A DNA stretch of 50,353 nucleotides from an uncultured Collinsella sp. (GTDB taxonomy: Bacteria; Actinomycetota; Coriobacteriia; Coriobacteriales; Coriobacteriaceae), in assembly GCA_938023085.1 (NCBI GenBank), contig CALHDP010000171.1, forward strand, positions 1 through 50,353. Direction: 5' to 3'. Made by a program: the position numbers and the translations under genes. The notes below the pieces were generated by a model. The model was not told where the DNA came from. It ran no database searches and saw only the letters and a list, made by a program, of their open reading frames with translations. This document shows positions 25,325-33,232 of this stretch, piece after piece; positions within the stretch are counted from its first letter, which is position 1, and every line of letters starts with the position of its first letter.

Positions 25325-27619
25325 ATGGCAGAAACCAGCAAAAAGATGCAGATCGTGTTTGCCTCGGCCGAGTGCGCACCGTTTGTTAAGACCGGTGGCC
25401 TGGGCGACGTGGCGGGCTCACTGCCTGCGGCGCTTGTGCGTGCCGGCGCCGAGGTTATCGTGATGGTGCCCAAGTACGCCACCATCAAGGACGAGTACAA
25501 GGCGCAGATGGAGCACTTTGCCGACTTTTACGTGAGCCTGGGCTGGCGCAACGAGTACTGCGGGCTGGAGAAGCTCGAGCACGACGGCGTCACCTATATG
25601 TTCATCGACAACGAGCGCTACTTTGCGCGCGACTATCCGTACGGCTTCTTTGACGACGGCGAGCGCTTCGCGTTTTTCTCCAAGGCCATCACTGAGAGCC
25701 TGCAGCACCTGCCGGCCGGCTTTGAGTGCGATATTCTGCACTGCAACGACTGGCAAACGGCACTGGCGCCCGTGTTCCTGCGCGAGTTCTACCAGGGCCT
25801 GCCGCTGTACGACCGCGTCAAGACCGTGTTCTCGATCCACAACGTGGCGTTCCAGGGCCAGTTTAGCGACACCGTGATGGAGGACATCCTGGGTGTGGCG
25901 CACATTCCGGCTGCCGCCTCGCAGCTACGTTGCGACGCCTGCAGCATCAACTACATGCTGGGCGCGCTGCGCTATGCCGACGCTATTACCACGGTGAGCC
26001 CCACCTATGCGGGCGAGATCCAGACGCCCGAGTTTGGCGAGGGCCTGGACGGCGTGCTGCGCGAGCGCTCTTACGCGCTGCAGGGCATTCTGAATGGCAT
26101 TGACGTCGCGGGCTTTGACCCGGCGACCGACAAGCGCATTGCCGCCAACTACACCGTTGAGGACCGCTCCGGCAAGGCCGTTTGCAAGGCCAAGCTGCAG
26201 GAGGAGCTGGGCCTCGAGGTCCGCGACGACCGTCCGCTGATGGTGATGGTCACGCGCCTGACGCGTCAGAAGGGCATGGACCTGGTCATGTACGCGCTCG
26301 ACCGAGTCCTGGCCGGCGGCGTGCAGGTGGCGGTGCTGGGCACCGGCGACCGCGACTACGAGGACGGCCTGCGCTACTTCCAGGACAAGTACCCCGGCAC
26401 CATGGCCGCGCGCATCGAGTTCGATCCTGCGCTGTCGCAGCGTATGTACGCCGCCGCCGATATGTTCCTGATGCCGTCGAAGTTTGAGCCCTGCGGCCTG
26501 TCGCAGATCATCGCCATGCGCTACGGCACCCTGCCCATCGTGCGCGAGACCGGTGGCCTGAAGGACACCGTGCAGCCGTACAACGAGTTTACCGGTGAGG
26601 GCACGGGCTTCTCGTTTAGCAACTTTAACGGCGACGAGATGGGCGATGCGGTATTCCGTGCGGCACGCCTGTTCTGGGACAACCGCGACGCTTGGAATCA
26701 GCTGGTCACGCAGGCCATGAGCCAGGACTTTAGCTGGACGCGTTCGGCCGATAAGTATCTGGATCTGTACTTCTTTATGCATCCGGAGATCGAGAGGCCG
26801 GCGGCGGTCGTTGACGAGCCTGAGGCTGTTGCAGAGCCGGTGGCCGCAGAGGAGCCCAAGGCCGAGGAGAAGCCGGCTGTCGAGGCCGAGGTAAAGCCCG
26901 CAGCGAAGCCTGCCGCCAAGAAGACGACGGCCCGCAAGGCAACGGCTAAGAAGGCTACGGCCACGAAGGCCGCTGCGAGCAAGACCACCGCTGCCAAGAC
27001 AACTACCGCCAAGGCAACGACCACGCGCAAGCGCACGACCGCCGCTGCCAAGAAGGTCGCCGAGGCCGAGGTCGCTCCCGAGGTAAAGGCCGAAACCGCC
27101 ACCGCCGAGGCTAAGCCTGCGGCAAAGGCTCCGGCCAAGACCGCTGCCAAGAAGACGGCCGCGACCACCAAGAAGGCAACGGCAGCCAAGAAGACCACGG
27201 CAATGAAGTCGACGACCACGAAGGCTACTACGACGAAGGCCGCCGCGAAGACGACCCCGAAGGCAGTCGCAAAGCCGGCCGGCAAAGTCGAGGAGACGCC
27301 CTCCGAGTCCAAGGCCGAGGCAGCTGTCGAGGCAAAGCCGGCTGCCAAGACTACCACGCGCAAGCGCACTACCACGACGGCCAAAAAGGCCACGACCAAG
27401 GCTGCTGCTCCCAAGGCAGAGGCTAAGGCCGAGGACAAGCCCGCAGTAAAGGCCGAGCCGGCACCGAAGGCTGCTGAGGTCAAGACCGCTCCGAAGGCTA
27501 CGGCAAAGACCGAGCCCGCCAAGGAGGCCCCGGTCTCCCCCGCCGCTAAGACTGAGGAAAAGGCTCCGACCAAGAAGACCTCCGTCCGTAAGGCAACGGC
27601 CACCCGCAAGCGCCACTAA
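25325..27619 (+). CDS. glgA: Glycogen synthase with 270-residue cationic tail
   Basis: A 764-residue GT5 synthase that uses ADP-glucose. The catalytic part (about residues 1-490) has KTGGLGDVAG (Lys22 binds the ADP phosphates), 'ILHCNDWQTAL', 'VTRLTRQKGMDL' and 'MPSKFEPCGLSQ' (Glu388). Normal bacterial GlgA ends there. From about 491 to 764 comes a low-complexity tail of Ala, Lys, Thr, Pro and Glu in alternating acidic (about 495-525) and basic blocks, with TTTRKRTTAAAKK and TTTRKRTTTTAKK as near repeats and a RKATATRKRH end. Reading frame and codon use stay normal through the tail, so it is translated. ATG 25325 has GGGAG upstream; an ATG four codons earlier has none. Last gene of the operon. 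Confidence 0.95.
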   Translation: MAETSKKMQIVFASAECAPFVKTGGLGDVAGSLPAALVRAGAEVIVMVPKYATIKDEYKAQMEHFADFYVSLGWRNEYCGLEKLEHDGVTYMFIDNERYFARDYPYGFFDDGERFAFFSKAITESLQHLPAGFECDILHCNDWQTALAPVFLREFYQGLPLYDRVKTVFSIHNVAFQGQFSDTVMEDILGVAHIPAAASQLRCDACSINYMLGALRYADAITTVSPTYAGEIQTPEFGEGLDGVLRERSYALQGILNGIDVAGFDPATDKRIAANYTVEDRSGKAVCKAKLQEELGLEVRDDRPLMVMVTRLTRQKGMDLVMYALDRVLAGGVQVAVLGTGDRDYEDGLRYFQDKYPGTMAARIEFDPALSQRMYAAADMFLMPSKFEPCGLSQIIAMRYGTLPIVRETGGLKDTVQPYNEFTGEGTGFSFSNFNGDEMGDAVFRAARLFWDNRDAWNQLVTQAMSQDFSWTRSADKYLDLYFFMHPEIERPAAVVDEPEAVAEPVAAEEPKAEEKPAVEAEVKPAAKPAAKKTTARKATAKKATATKAAASKTTAAKTTTAKATTTRKRTTAAAKKVAEAEVAPEVKAETATAEAKPAAKAPAKTAAKKTAATTKKATAAKKTTAMKSTTTKATTTKAAAKTTPKAVAKPAGKVEETPSESKAEAAVEAKPAAKTTTRKRTTTTAKKATTKAAAPKAEAKAEDKPAVKAEPAPKAAEVKTAPKATAKTEPAKEAPVSPAAKTEEKAPTKKTSVRKATATRKRH

Positions 27620-27651
27620 TCCGGACGATTCAAACTTAATCCTCAACGCAA

Positions 27652-27683
27652 AAGAGGGCGCCCCAACCAGGCGCCCTCTTCTT
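27652..27683 (+). terminator. Terminator of the glycogen operon
   Basis: A perfect 11-bp stem (27652-27662 and 27670-27680) with a 7-base loop, followed by CTT. It lies 32 bases past the glgA stop. The left side also has an A-run. Confidence 0.85.
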
Positions 27684-27711
27684 GGTTGAACTTCTCTAGT
27701 AAAAAGAAGCC

Positions 27712-27843
27712 CGGTTTACTACGACAAAATGGCTCCGGCTGACCACGGCGAGTAATCTACGAAATCGGCAACGCCTCTACCTGCGGTTTTAATATCATCA
27801 AAATGACCGTGGTTGAGATCATCCAATTCATCGTAGTAAACCG
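27712..27843. repeat. Nested inverted repeat, about 130 bases
   Basis: Outer arms of 13 perfectly complementary bases lie at 27712-27724 and 27831-27843 (CGGTTTACTACGA and its complement). Inside them ACCACGG (27741-27747) and CCGTGGT (27808-27814) can also pair. The element sits between the glgA terminator and the promoter of the GH13-GH77 gene. It could be a mobile palindrome or a structured RNA. No second copy was noticed in the window. Confidence 0.5.
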
Positions 27844-27908
27844 AAGTACTTTTGGTTGGCTACAAATAGTATCGGTATAGACGTTTTTAAATATCGCGAT
27901 AATTTGAG

Positions 27909-27926
27909 TGGTAAAACGATTTTCTA
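27909..27926. promoter_or_regulatory. LacI-type operator-like site upstream of the GH13-GH77 gene
   Basis: TGGTAAAACG followed by a T-rich arm. In reverse it resembles the site at 17769-17786 upstream of glgB. A second small palindrome, CCGTTC/GAACGG (27933-27953), follows, and a TATACT box lies at 27983-27988. These suggest control of this gene together with the glycogen operon by one sugar-sensing regulator. Confidence 0.5.
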
Positions 27927-28049
27927 GGACAACCGTTCGCCGATAGTGAACGGCTGTGGTTTAGACAACTAAAGTACAACGATATACTTAAGAACTGTGC
28001 GTTAAGTCCATGACCCGTTGGCCATGAATGTATAGAACTGGACCGTACT

Positions 28050-31000
28050 ATGAGATTGATTCACAACAGCCGCCTGCCGCAGTTTCGCAACCCCTTTGGC
28101 GCTGTGACCACTGGAACTTCCGTTGCGCTCTCGGTGATTTTGGAGGACGCCGATCCCAACCAGGCAACGCTCACCCTGCGCACCTGGGTCGATGGCGTCG
28201 GCGAGACCCTGATTCCGATGGAGCACGAGGGCGATGGCATTTTTACCGGCGAGCTCAAATGCACCGAACCGTGTCTTGTGTGGTACAGCTTTATATGCAA
28301 TATCGAAGGCCAGCCCGAGGTCCGCTTGGGCGCACCGCAGGGACGCACCGGCGGCGAGGGCGTAACCTACGACTACGCCGAGGTGCCGTCATTCCAGGTC
28401 ACCGTCTACAAACACCGTGAGAACCGTCCCACTTGGTACGAGCGCGGCATGGTCTACCAGATCTTCCCCGATCGCTATGCCCGCGACGAGCACTGGCGCG
28501 AGCGCACGCTGGCCGAGGTCGAAAAACCGCGCAACGGAATCCAGCGCCGGATGGTCGAGGACTGGAACGAGCCGCCCGTTTACGAGCGCGCCGAGGACGG
28601 CTCCATCAAGACCTGGGACTTCTACGGCGGCTCGCTCAAGGGCATCCAGGAAGACCTGCCCCGCATCGCCGAGCTGGGCTTTACAGCAATCTACCTCAAC
28701 CCCATCTTTGAAGCGGCAAGCAACCACCGCTACGACACGGCCGACTACACCAAGATCGACCCGATCCTGGGCACCGAGCAGGACTTTACTGAGCTGTGCA
28801 AGGCGGCCGAGAAGCTAGGCATTTCCATCATTCTGGACGGTGTGTTCAACCACACGGGCGACGATTCGATCTACTTCAACCGCTACGGCAACTACCCCGG
28901 CGTGGGCGCGTGGCAGAGCGAGGATTCGCCGTGGCGCGATGCGTTTTATTTCCACGAGGACGGCTCGTACGACTGCTGGTGGGGCGTGGGCAATATGCCC
29001 GCCATTAATGAGAGCTCCGAACTGGTACGCGAGCGGCTCCTGGGCAAGGACGGCGTGATCCGTAAATGGCTACGTGCCGGCGCTCATGGCTGGCGCCTAG
29101 ACGTGGCCGACGAACTTTCCGACGATTTCCTAACCGAAATTAAGAAGGCCGTGCTCGCCGAGAAGCCCGACGCGCTGCTGCTCGGCGAGGTCTGGGAAGA
29201 TGCCTCCAACAAGATCAGCTACGGCCATCTGCGTCGCTATCTGCAAGGCTCCGAGCTCGACTCGGCCATGGATTACCCCTTCCGCGACATGGTCATCGGC
29301 TTTTTGATGGGCTACAAAAACGCCTACCAAGCTGCCGAGGATATCGAGACCCTACGTGAGAACTATCCGCGTGAGGCCCTGTCTTGCGCACTTAATCTGC
29401 TTTCGAGTCACGACCGTCCGCGCATTATCTCGGTGCTCGGCGGAGGCCCCGACGAGTCGCAGCTGCCCGAGTGCGAGCGCAGCAAGTGGCGCCTGGACGA
29501 GAACGCGATGGGCCTGGCTAAGAGCCGTTTTTGGCTCGCGACGCTCATGCAGATGACGTTCCCGGGCGTTCCCTCAATCTATTACGGTGACGAGTACGGC
29601 TTGGAGGGTCTCACCGATCCGGGCAATCGCCGCACCATGCCGACCAAGGACCAGCTCCACGACTTCGATACGCTGGCCATCGTTAAGAACGCGTCTGCTG
29701 TACGCCGCGCGCTGCCCTTTATGGTCGATGGCGAGATCAAGGCCTTCGCGCTCAACGACGAGGTACTCGCCTACACCCGCACTGGCAAAGACGGCGAGGC
29801 CGCGACGGTTATCATCAACCGCAGCCTGCGCAATTCGCACCGCGTGACGATTCCGGCGCTCGACGAATGTGCAAGCGATGTGATTAGCGGTCACGAATGC
29901 GAGATCCACAACGGTACGGTCACGCTCGATCTTTACCCGCTGGGTTCGTCGATCATCTATCACCATGCCGAGCAGCGCCTGCAGGAGCCGCTCGATTACG
30001 GTGCGGGTGTTGTGTGCCATATCACATCGGTGCCGACCGACGACGGCAAGCCCGGTACGATCGGCGCGCCCACGCGTCGCTTTATCGACCATCTGGCCGC
30101 CATGGGCATGCGCTACTGGCAGGTTCTCCCCGTCAACCCCACGGACTTCTTCCGCTCCCCTTACGCCGGTCCTTCGGCCTTTGCAGGCAATATCGACCTG
30201 CTACCCGAGAGCCACGAGGAGCTGGCCGCCGACTTTGAGACCTGGAAGGCCCGCGGCGGCGAGGATGCCGACCCGCTGTACACCGCGTTTAAACATCGCA
30301 ATGCCGATTGGCTCGAGAAATACTGCGTCTACATGGCCGTTAAGAAGTACTTTGAGGGCGAGTCGCGCCATGATTGGCCGGCAGATGTCGCGCGCTACAA
30401 CGAGCATCTGATCGACGACAAGCGCTTCCACAACGAGGCCGAGCTTCAGGCGTACATGCAGTACCGTTTTGACCTGGCTTGGTGCGAGCTCATGAACTAT
30501 GCGCACAAGAAGGGCGTCGAGGTTATCGGCGATATCCCGATGTATGTTTCGGACGATTCGGCAGACGCGTGGAGCGAACCCGAGAACTTCTGGCTGTCCG
30601 ATACCGGCAAGGCGATTGAGATTTCCGGCGCGCCGCCCGACAACTTTGCACCCGAGGGCCAGGTGTGGGGCAACCCGACGTTCCGCTGGGACCACATGAA
30701 GCAGAACGGCTATAACTGGTGGATGGATCGCCTGCGCCGCGCGTTCTCGCTCTACGACCGTGTGCGCCTGGATCACTTCCTGGGATTCCACAGCTACTTT
30801 AGCATTCCCGCGGGCAAGGCCTGCGCCGACGGGCGTTGGCTGGCAGGCCCGGGCAAGGACCTTTTCCAGACCGCCTATGACGAGCTGGGTCCGCTCAACT
30901 TTATCGCTGAGGACTTGGGCTATCTGACGCCTGGCGTTCGTGCCATGGCTTCGACCTGCGGCTTCCCCGGCATGGACGTGCTGGAGTTTAGCGACTACGA

Positions 31001-31346
31001 CGTTCGCTGCGGTGTGCATCCCACGCCCGGCAAGATTCTGTACACGTCGACGCACGACACCTCGACGCTGGCCGGCTGGTGCACGCGTTCCTTTGCGGGC
31101 GGCGACGAGCCGAGCGGTGTTGAGGTGGCGGCCAAGCTGATGAGCGACGCGCTGGCAAGCGACGCTCCCCTAGTGATGATGCCGCTACAGGATATCCTGG
31201 GGCTTGGCGACGACGCGCGCATGAACGTTCCGGGCGTGGCCACGGGCAACTGGACCTGGCAGGCTGACGAGGCGGACATTGCAGCCGCTGAGGACAAAAC
31301 CGCACAGCTCCTGCGCAACAACCATAGATTCTGGGGCGAAGCGTGA
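28050..31346 (+). CDS. GH13 amylase fused to GH77 4-alpha-glucanotransferase
   Basis: A 1098-residue two-enzyme fusion. Residues 1-120 form an N-terminal beta domain as in neopullulanase/maltodextrinase. Residues 130-640 are a GH13 barrel with 'MVYQIFPDRYARD', 'GVFNHTG', nucleophile Asp351 (GWRLDVAD), acid/base Glu380 (LLGEVWED) and Asp455 (SSHDRPR). From about 645 a complete MalQ domain follows: 'HITSVPTDDGKPGTIG', 'WQVLPVNPTDFFRSPYAGPSAFAGN', Asp908 (RLDHFLGF), Glu954 (AEDLGYL) and Asp1003 (TSTHDTST). All catalytic residues are present, so both halves should work: cleaving alpha-glucans and rearranging maltodextrins so glgP can use them. No signal peptide, so cytoplasmic. ATG 28050 has only a weak ribosome binding site. 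Confidence 0.93.
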   Translation: MRLIHNSRLPQFRNPFGAVTTGTSVALSVILEDADPNQATLTLRTWVDGVGETLIPMEHEGDGIFTGELKCTEPCLVWYSFICNIEGQPEVRLGAPQGRTGGEGVTYDYAEVPSFQVTVYKHRENRPTWYERGMVYQIFPDRYARDEHWRERTLAEVEKPRNGIQRRMVEDWNEPPVYERAEDGSIKTWDFYGGSLKGIQEDLPRIAELGFTAIYLNPIFEAASNHRYDTADYTKIDPILGTEQDFTELCKAAEKLGISIILDGVFNHTGDDSIYFNRYGNYPGVGAWQSEDSPWRDAFYFHEDGSYDCWWGVGNMPAINESSELVRERLLGKDGVIRKWLRAGAHGWRLDVADELSDDFLTEIKKAVLAEKPDALLLGEVWEDASNKISYGHLRRYLQGSELDSAMDYPFRDMVIGFLMGYKNAYQAAEDIETLRENYPREALSCALNLLSSHDRPRIISVLGGGPDESQLPECERSKWRLDENAMGLAKSRFWLATLMQMTFPGVPSIYYGDEYGLEGLTDPGNRRTMPTKDQLHDFDTLAIVKNASAVRRALPFMVDGEIKAFALNDEVLAYTRTGKDGEAATVIINRSLRNSHRVTIPALDECASDVISGHECEIHNGTVTLDLYPLGSSIIYHHAEQRLQEPLDYGAGVVCHITSVPTDDGKPGTIGAPTRRFIDHLAAMGMRYWQVLPVNPTDFFRSPYAGPSAFAGNIDLLPESHEELAADFETWKARGGEDADPLYTAFKHRNADWLEKYCVYMAVKKYFEGESRHDWPADVARYNEHLIDDKRFHNEAELQAYMQYRFDLAWCELMNYAHKKGVEVIGDIPMYVSDDSADAWSEPENFWLSDTGKAIEISGAPPDNFAPEGQVWGNPTFRWDHMKQNGYNWWMDRLRRAFSLYDRVRLDHFLGFHSYFSIPAGKACADGRWLAGPGKDLFQTAYDELGPLNFIAEDLGYLTPGVRAMASTCGFPGMDVLEFSDYDVRCGVHPTPGKILYTSTHDTSTLAGWCTRSFAGGDEPSGVEVAAKLMSDALASDAPLVMMPLQDILGLGDDARMNVPGVATGNWTWQADEADIAAAEDKTAQLLRNNHRFWGEA

Positions 31347-31390
31347 TAAAACCCCCGATATAGGGTACAGTTACAGACGTTTGAATTTTT

Positions 31391-31415
31391 GCGGGCAGAG
31401 TAATCTGCCCGCTTT
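31391..31415 (+). terminator. Hairpin between the GH13-GH77 gene and the zinc-ribbon gene
   Basis: A perfect 9-bp stem (31391-31399 and 31404-31412) with a GTAA loop, followed by TTT. It lies 45 bases past the upstream stop and 20 bases before the next start, and probably ends the upstream transcript. Confidence 0.65.
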
Positions 31416-31434
31416 GTGCTGAAAAGGAAGTATT

Positions 31435-31671
31435 ATGGCGCGCTACGATTACAAGTGCTCGAGCTGCGGCAACGTGTTTGAGGTTGAGCATCCCATGTCC
31501 GAGACTCCCGAGGTCGTGTGCCCGAGCTGCGGTGCCCCGGCGGCCAAGACGTTCTCGGCCAGCGGCATTAAATTTGAGGGTAGCGGTTTCTACAACACCG
31601 ACCAGCGAAGCGGCGGCTCCAGCACCAACGCCACGAGCGGCTGCTGCGCCAACTGCCCGCATAGCCACTAG
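31435..31671 (+). CDS. FmdB-family zinc-ribbon protein
   Basis: A 78-residue protein of the FmdB/CxxC_CxxC_SSSS regulatory family. It starts MARYDYKCSSCGNVFEV, with a second pair in VCPSCG, so four cysteines form a zinc ribbon (positions 8, 11, 29 and 32). It ends with a Ser/Gly-rich linker and an unusual CCANCPHSH cluster that could bind a second metal. The function of the family is not settled; a nucleic-acid or regulatory role is usually assumed. ATG 31435 follows AAAAGGAAG. It stands between two hairpins, so it is likely its own unit. Confidence 0.85.
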   Translation: MARYDYKCSSCGNVFEVEHPMSETPEVVCPSCGAPAAKTFSASGIKFEGSGFYNTDQRSGGSSTNATSGCCANCPHSH

Positions 31672-31676
31672 GAACC

Positions 31677-31717
31677 AAACAGCCCCGCGACCGACACCGA
31701 TCGCGGGGCTGTTTCTT
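31677..31717 (+). terminator. Terminator after the zinc-ribbon gene
   Basis: A perfect 14-bp stem (31677-31690 and 31701-31714) with a 10-base loop, ending in GTTTCTTT. It starts five bases past the stop codon. Confidence 0.9.
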
Positions 31718-31758
31718 TGCGCTATAGGTGGCTAATTATCTACCCAGGTTTCCTTATG

Positions 31759-31825
31759 AGTTGCGGTGAAATAAGGGCTGTTTGGCGGGCAGAAGCCGCT
31801 ATTCAATCCCTATTTCACCGCAACT
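31759..31825. repeat. Palindromic element, AGTTGCGGTGAAATA family, copy 1
   Basis: Arms of 18-19 bases (31759-31777 and 31808-31825) are complementary except for one bulged A and begin AGTTGCGGTGAAATA. The 30-base centre is unrelated to that of copy 2 at 48002-48076. It lies between the converging ends of the zinc-ribbon gene and rsmB. Confidence 0.85.
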
Positions 31826-31831
31826 TAGTCG

Positions 31832-33232
31832 TTACTTGCGGACCAGCCTGGCGCAGAAGTGGCCGTCGTAGGAGTCCGCGTTTACCGGCACGCTTTGGAA
31901 GAGACCTCGATCGTTTTGACGTACGGATACGAGCTTCTTGGCCTGATCGAACTCGGGGAGCTGCAGAATCTGTGCCTCGGAAAGCGGCTCCAGGCTAAAG
32001 CCGGCGCCCTCGGGAGAAGCGAGGAACGCATCCACGACCTGAATGTTCTCCTCGTCGAAGACCGAGCACGTCGCATAGATAAGCTCGCCGCTGGCAGCCA
32101 CGCGCGCAGCAGCCTCTTTGAGCATCGTCAGCTGCAGTTTGGGCAGCTCAACCGTCACATCCTTTTCGGTCAGTCTCCACGGGATCTCAGGATGACGGCG
32201 CATGGTTCCGGTGCCAGAGCACGGCGCATCGATAAAGACCGTGTCGAACTTAACCGGCTCGCCAAGCATGGCATCAAACGAAGTGAGCACCTCATCAAGC
32301 TCGCAGGCATCACCCGAAACCGTACGAACGCCCTGAATACCGGCCTTATGCAGGCGAGCGAGATTCAGGTCGCACTTACGGTCATGAAGATCAAGTGCCG
32401 TATGCTGACGCTCATAACCGGCGCGCTTGGCCTGGCACATCATCACATAGGTCTTGGTACCGCGACCGGCACCAATCTCAAGGCAGCTTCCGGGGCGCGT
32501 GGCTGCCGTGGCGATAAGCTGGGCGTTGAGATCAGATGCCACCGCGGCAGCACGCTCAAACACACCCGAAGCAACGGTAACCTGGGCATCAACCGGGGCA
32601 TGGCAGCCCGGGAAGACGGGCGCAACGAGCTGCGAGATATACGGATCGGACTTGGTCGCAAAGGCGTTCTCATGCAGGGCCAGCGGTGCGGGGGCCAGAT
32701 TGCCGGCAAAGTTAAGCGCACCCTCAGGCGTGTCGAACGATGCCATAATGCGAGCGCACAGCCAACGCGGCAGTCCCATCAGGCGCGACAGACGAACCAA
32801 GCGTCGCTCAGACTCATCCACATCGGACGCAGTAGCAAAGTCCTCAACGTTGTCCGCGACCTTATGCAGCACGGCATTGGCCAAACCGGCGGCAGACTTA
32901 GCTCCGCTGCGCACCAGCTCAACACCCTGACTTACGGCAACGCGGCCAGGGGTATGAAGGTAGAGCATCTCGAAGGCCGAGATACGAAGCGCCATGCGAA
33001 CACGCGGCGCAACCTTTTTAGGCTTATCAAGAAACTGATCGAGCAGCTCGTCCAAAATACCCTGCGTGGCGGCAACACCCAGCGCCAAGCGAGCGGCAAA
33101 AGCGGAATCGCGCTGGTCAATAGCCTTGGCCGATGCACGAGAGGACAGCACGTCACGCGCATACATGCCGCGGCGATCGGCCTCCATTAGCACATCGAGC
33201 GCAAGCTTGCGCGCGGGAGACAGCTTGCTCAT
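31832..33232 (-). CDS. rsmB: 16S rRNA (cytosine-967-C5)-methyltransferase
   Basis: About 466 residues. An N-terminal NusB-like RNA-binding domain (about residues 1-140, 'SPARKLALDVLMEADRRG', 'ALRISAFEMLYL') is followed by a SAM-binding methyltransferase domain. Seen are 'CLEIGAGRGTKT' (motif I), 'DAPCSGTGTMRRHPEIPWR' (motif IV, with the Cys that releases the product) and 'YATCSVFDEEN' (motif VI, catalytic Cys). It methylates C967 of 16S rRNA. ATG 33232 overlaps the fmt stop as ATGA; a five-codon extension is unlikely. It is the last gene of the priA-def-fmt-rsmB string. Confidence 0.93.
   Translation of the reverse strand: MSKLSPARKLALDVLMEADRRGMYARDVLSSRASAKAIDQRDSAFAARLALGVAATQGILDELLDQFLDKPKKVAPRVRMALRISAFEMLYLHTPGRVAVSQGVELVRSGAKSAAGLANAVLHKVADNVEDFATASDVDESERRLVRLSRLMGLPRWLCARIMASFDTPEGALNFAGNLAPAPLALHENAFATKSDPYISQLVAPVFPGCHAPVDAQVTVASGVFERAAAVASDLNAQLIATAATRPGSCLEIGAGRGTKTYVMMCQAKRAGYERQHTALDLHDRKCDLNLARLHKAGIQGVRTVSGDACELDEVLTSFDAMLGEPVKFDTVFIDAPCSGTGTMRRHPEIPWRLTEKDVTVELPKLQLTMLKEAAARVAASGELIYATCSVFDEENIQVVDAFLASPEGAGFSLEPLSEAQILQLPEFDQAKKLVSVRQNDRGLFQSVPVNADSYDGHFCARLVRK

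Noticed and set aside
25925..27646. Long antisense frame over glgA, very rich in Leu, Gly and Arg
   Set aside because: It mirrors the low-complexity tail of GlgA in a frame free of stops; there is no ribosome binding site or domain.
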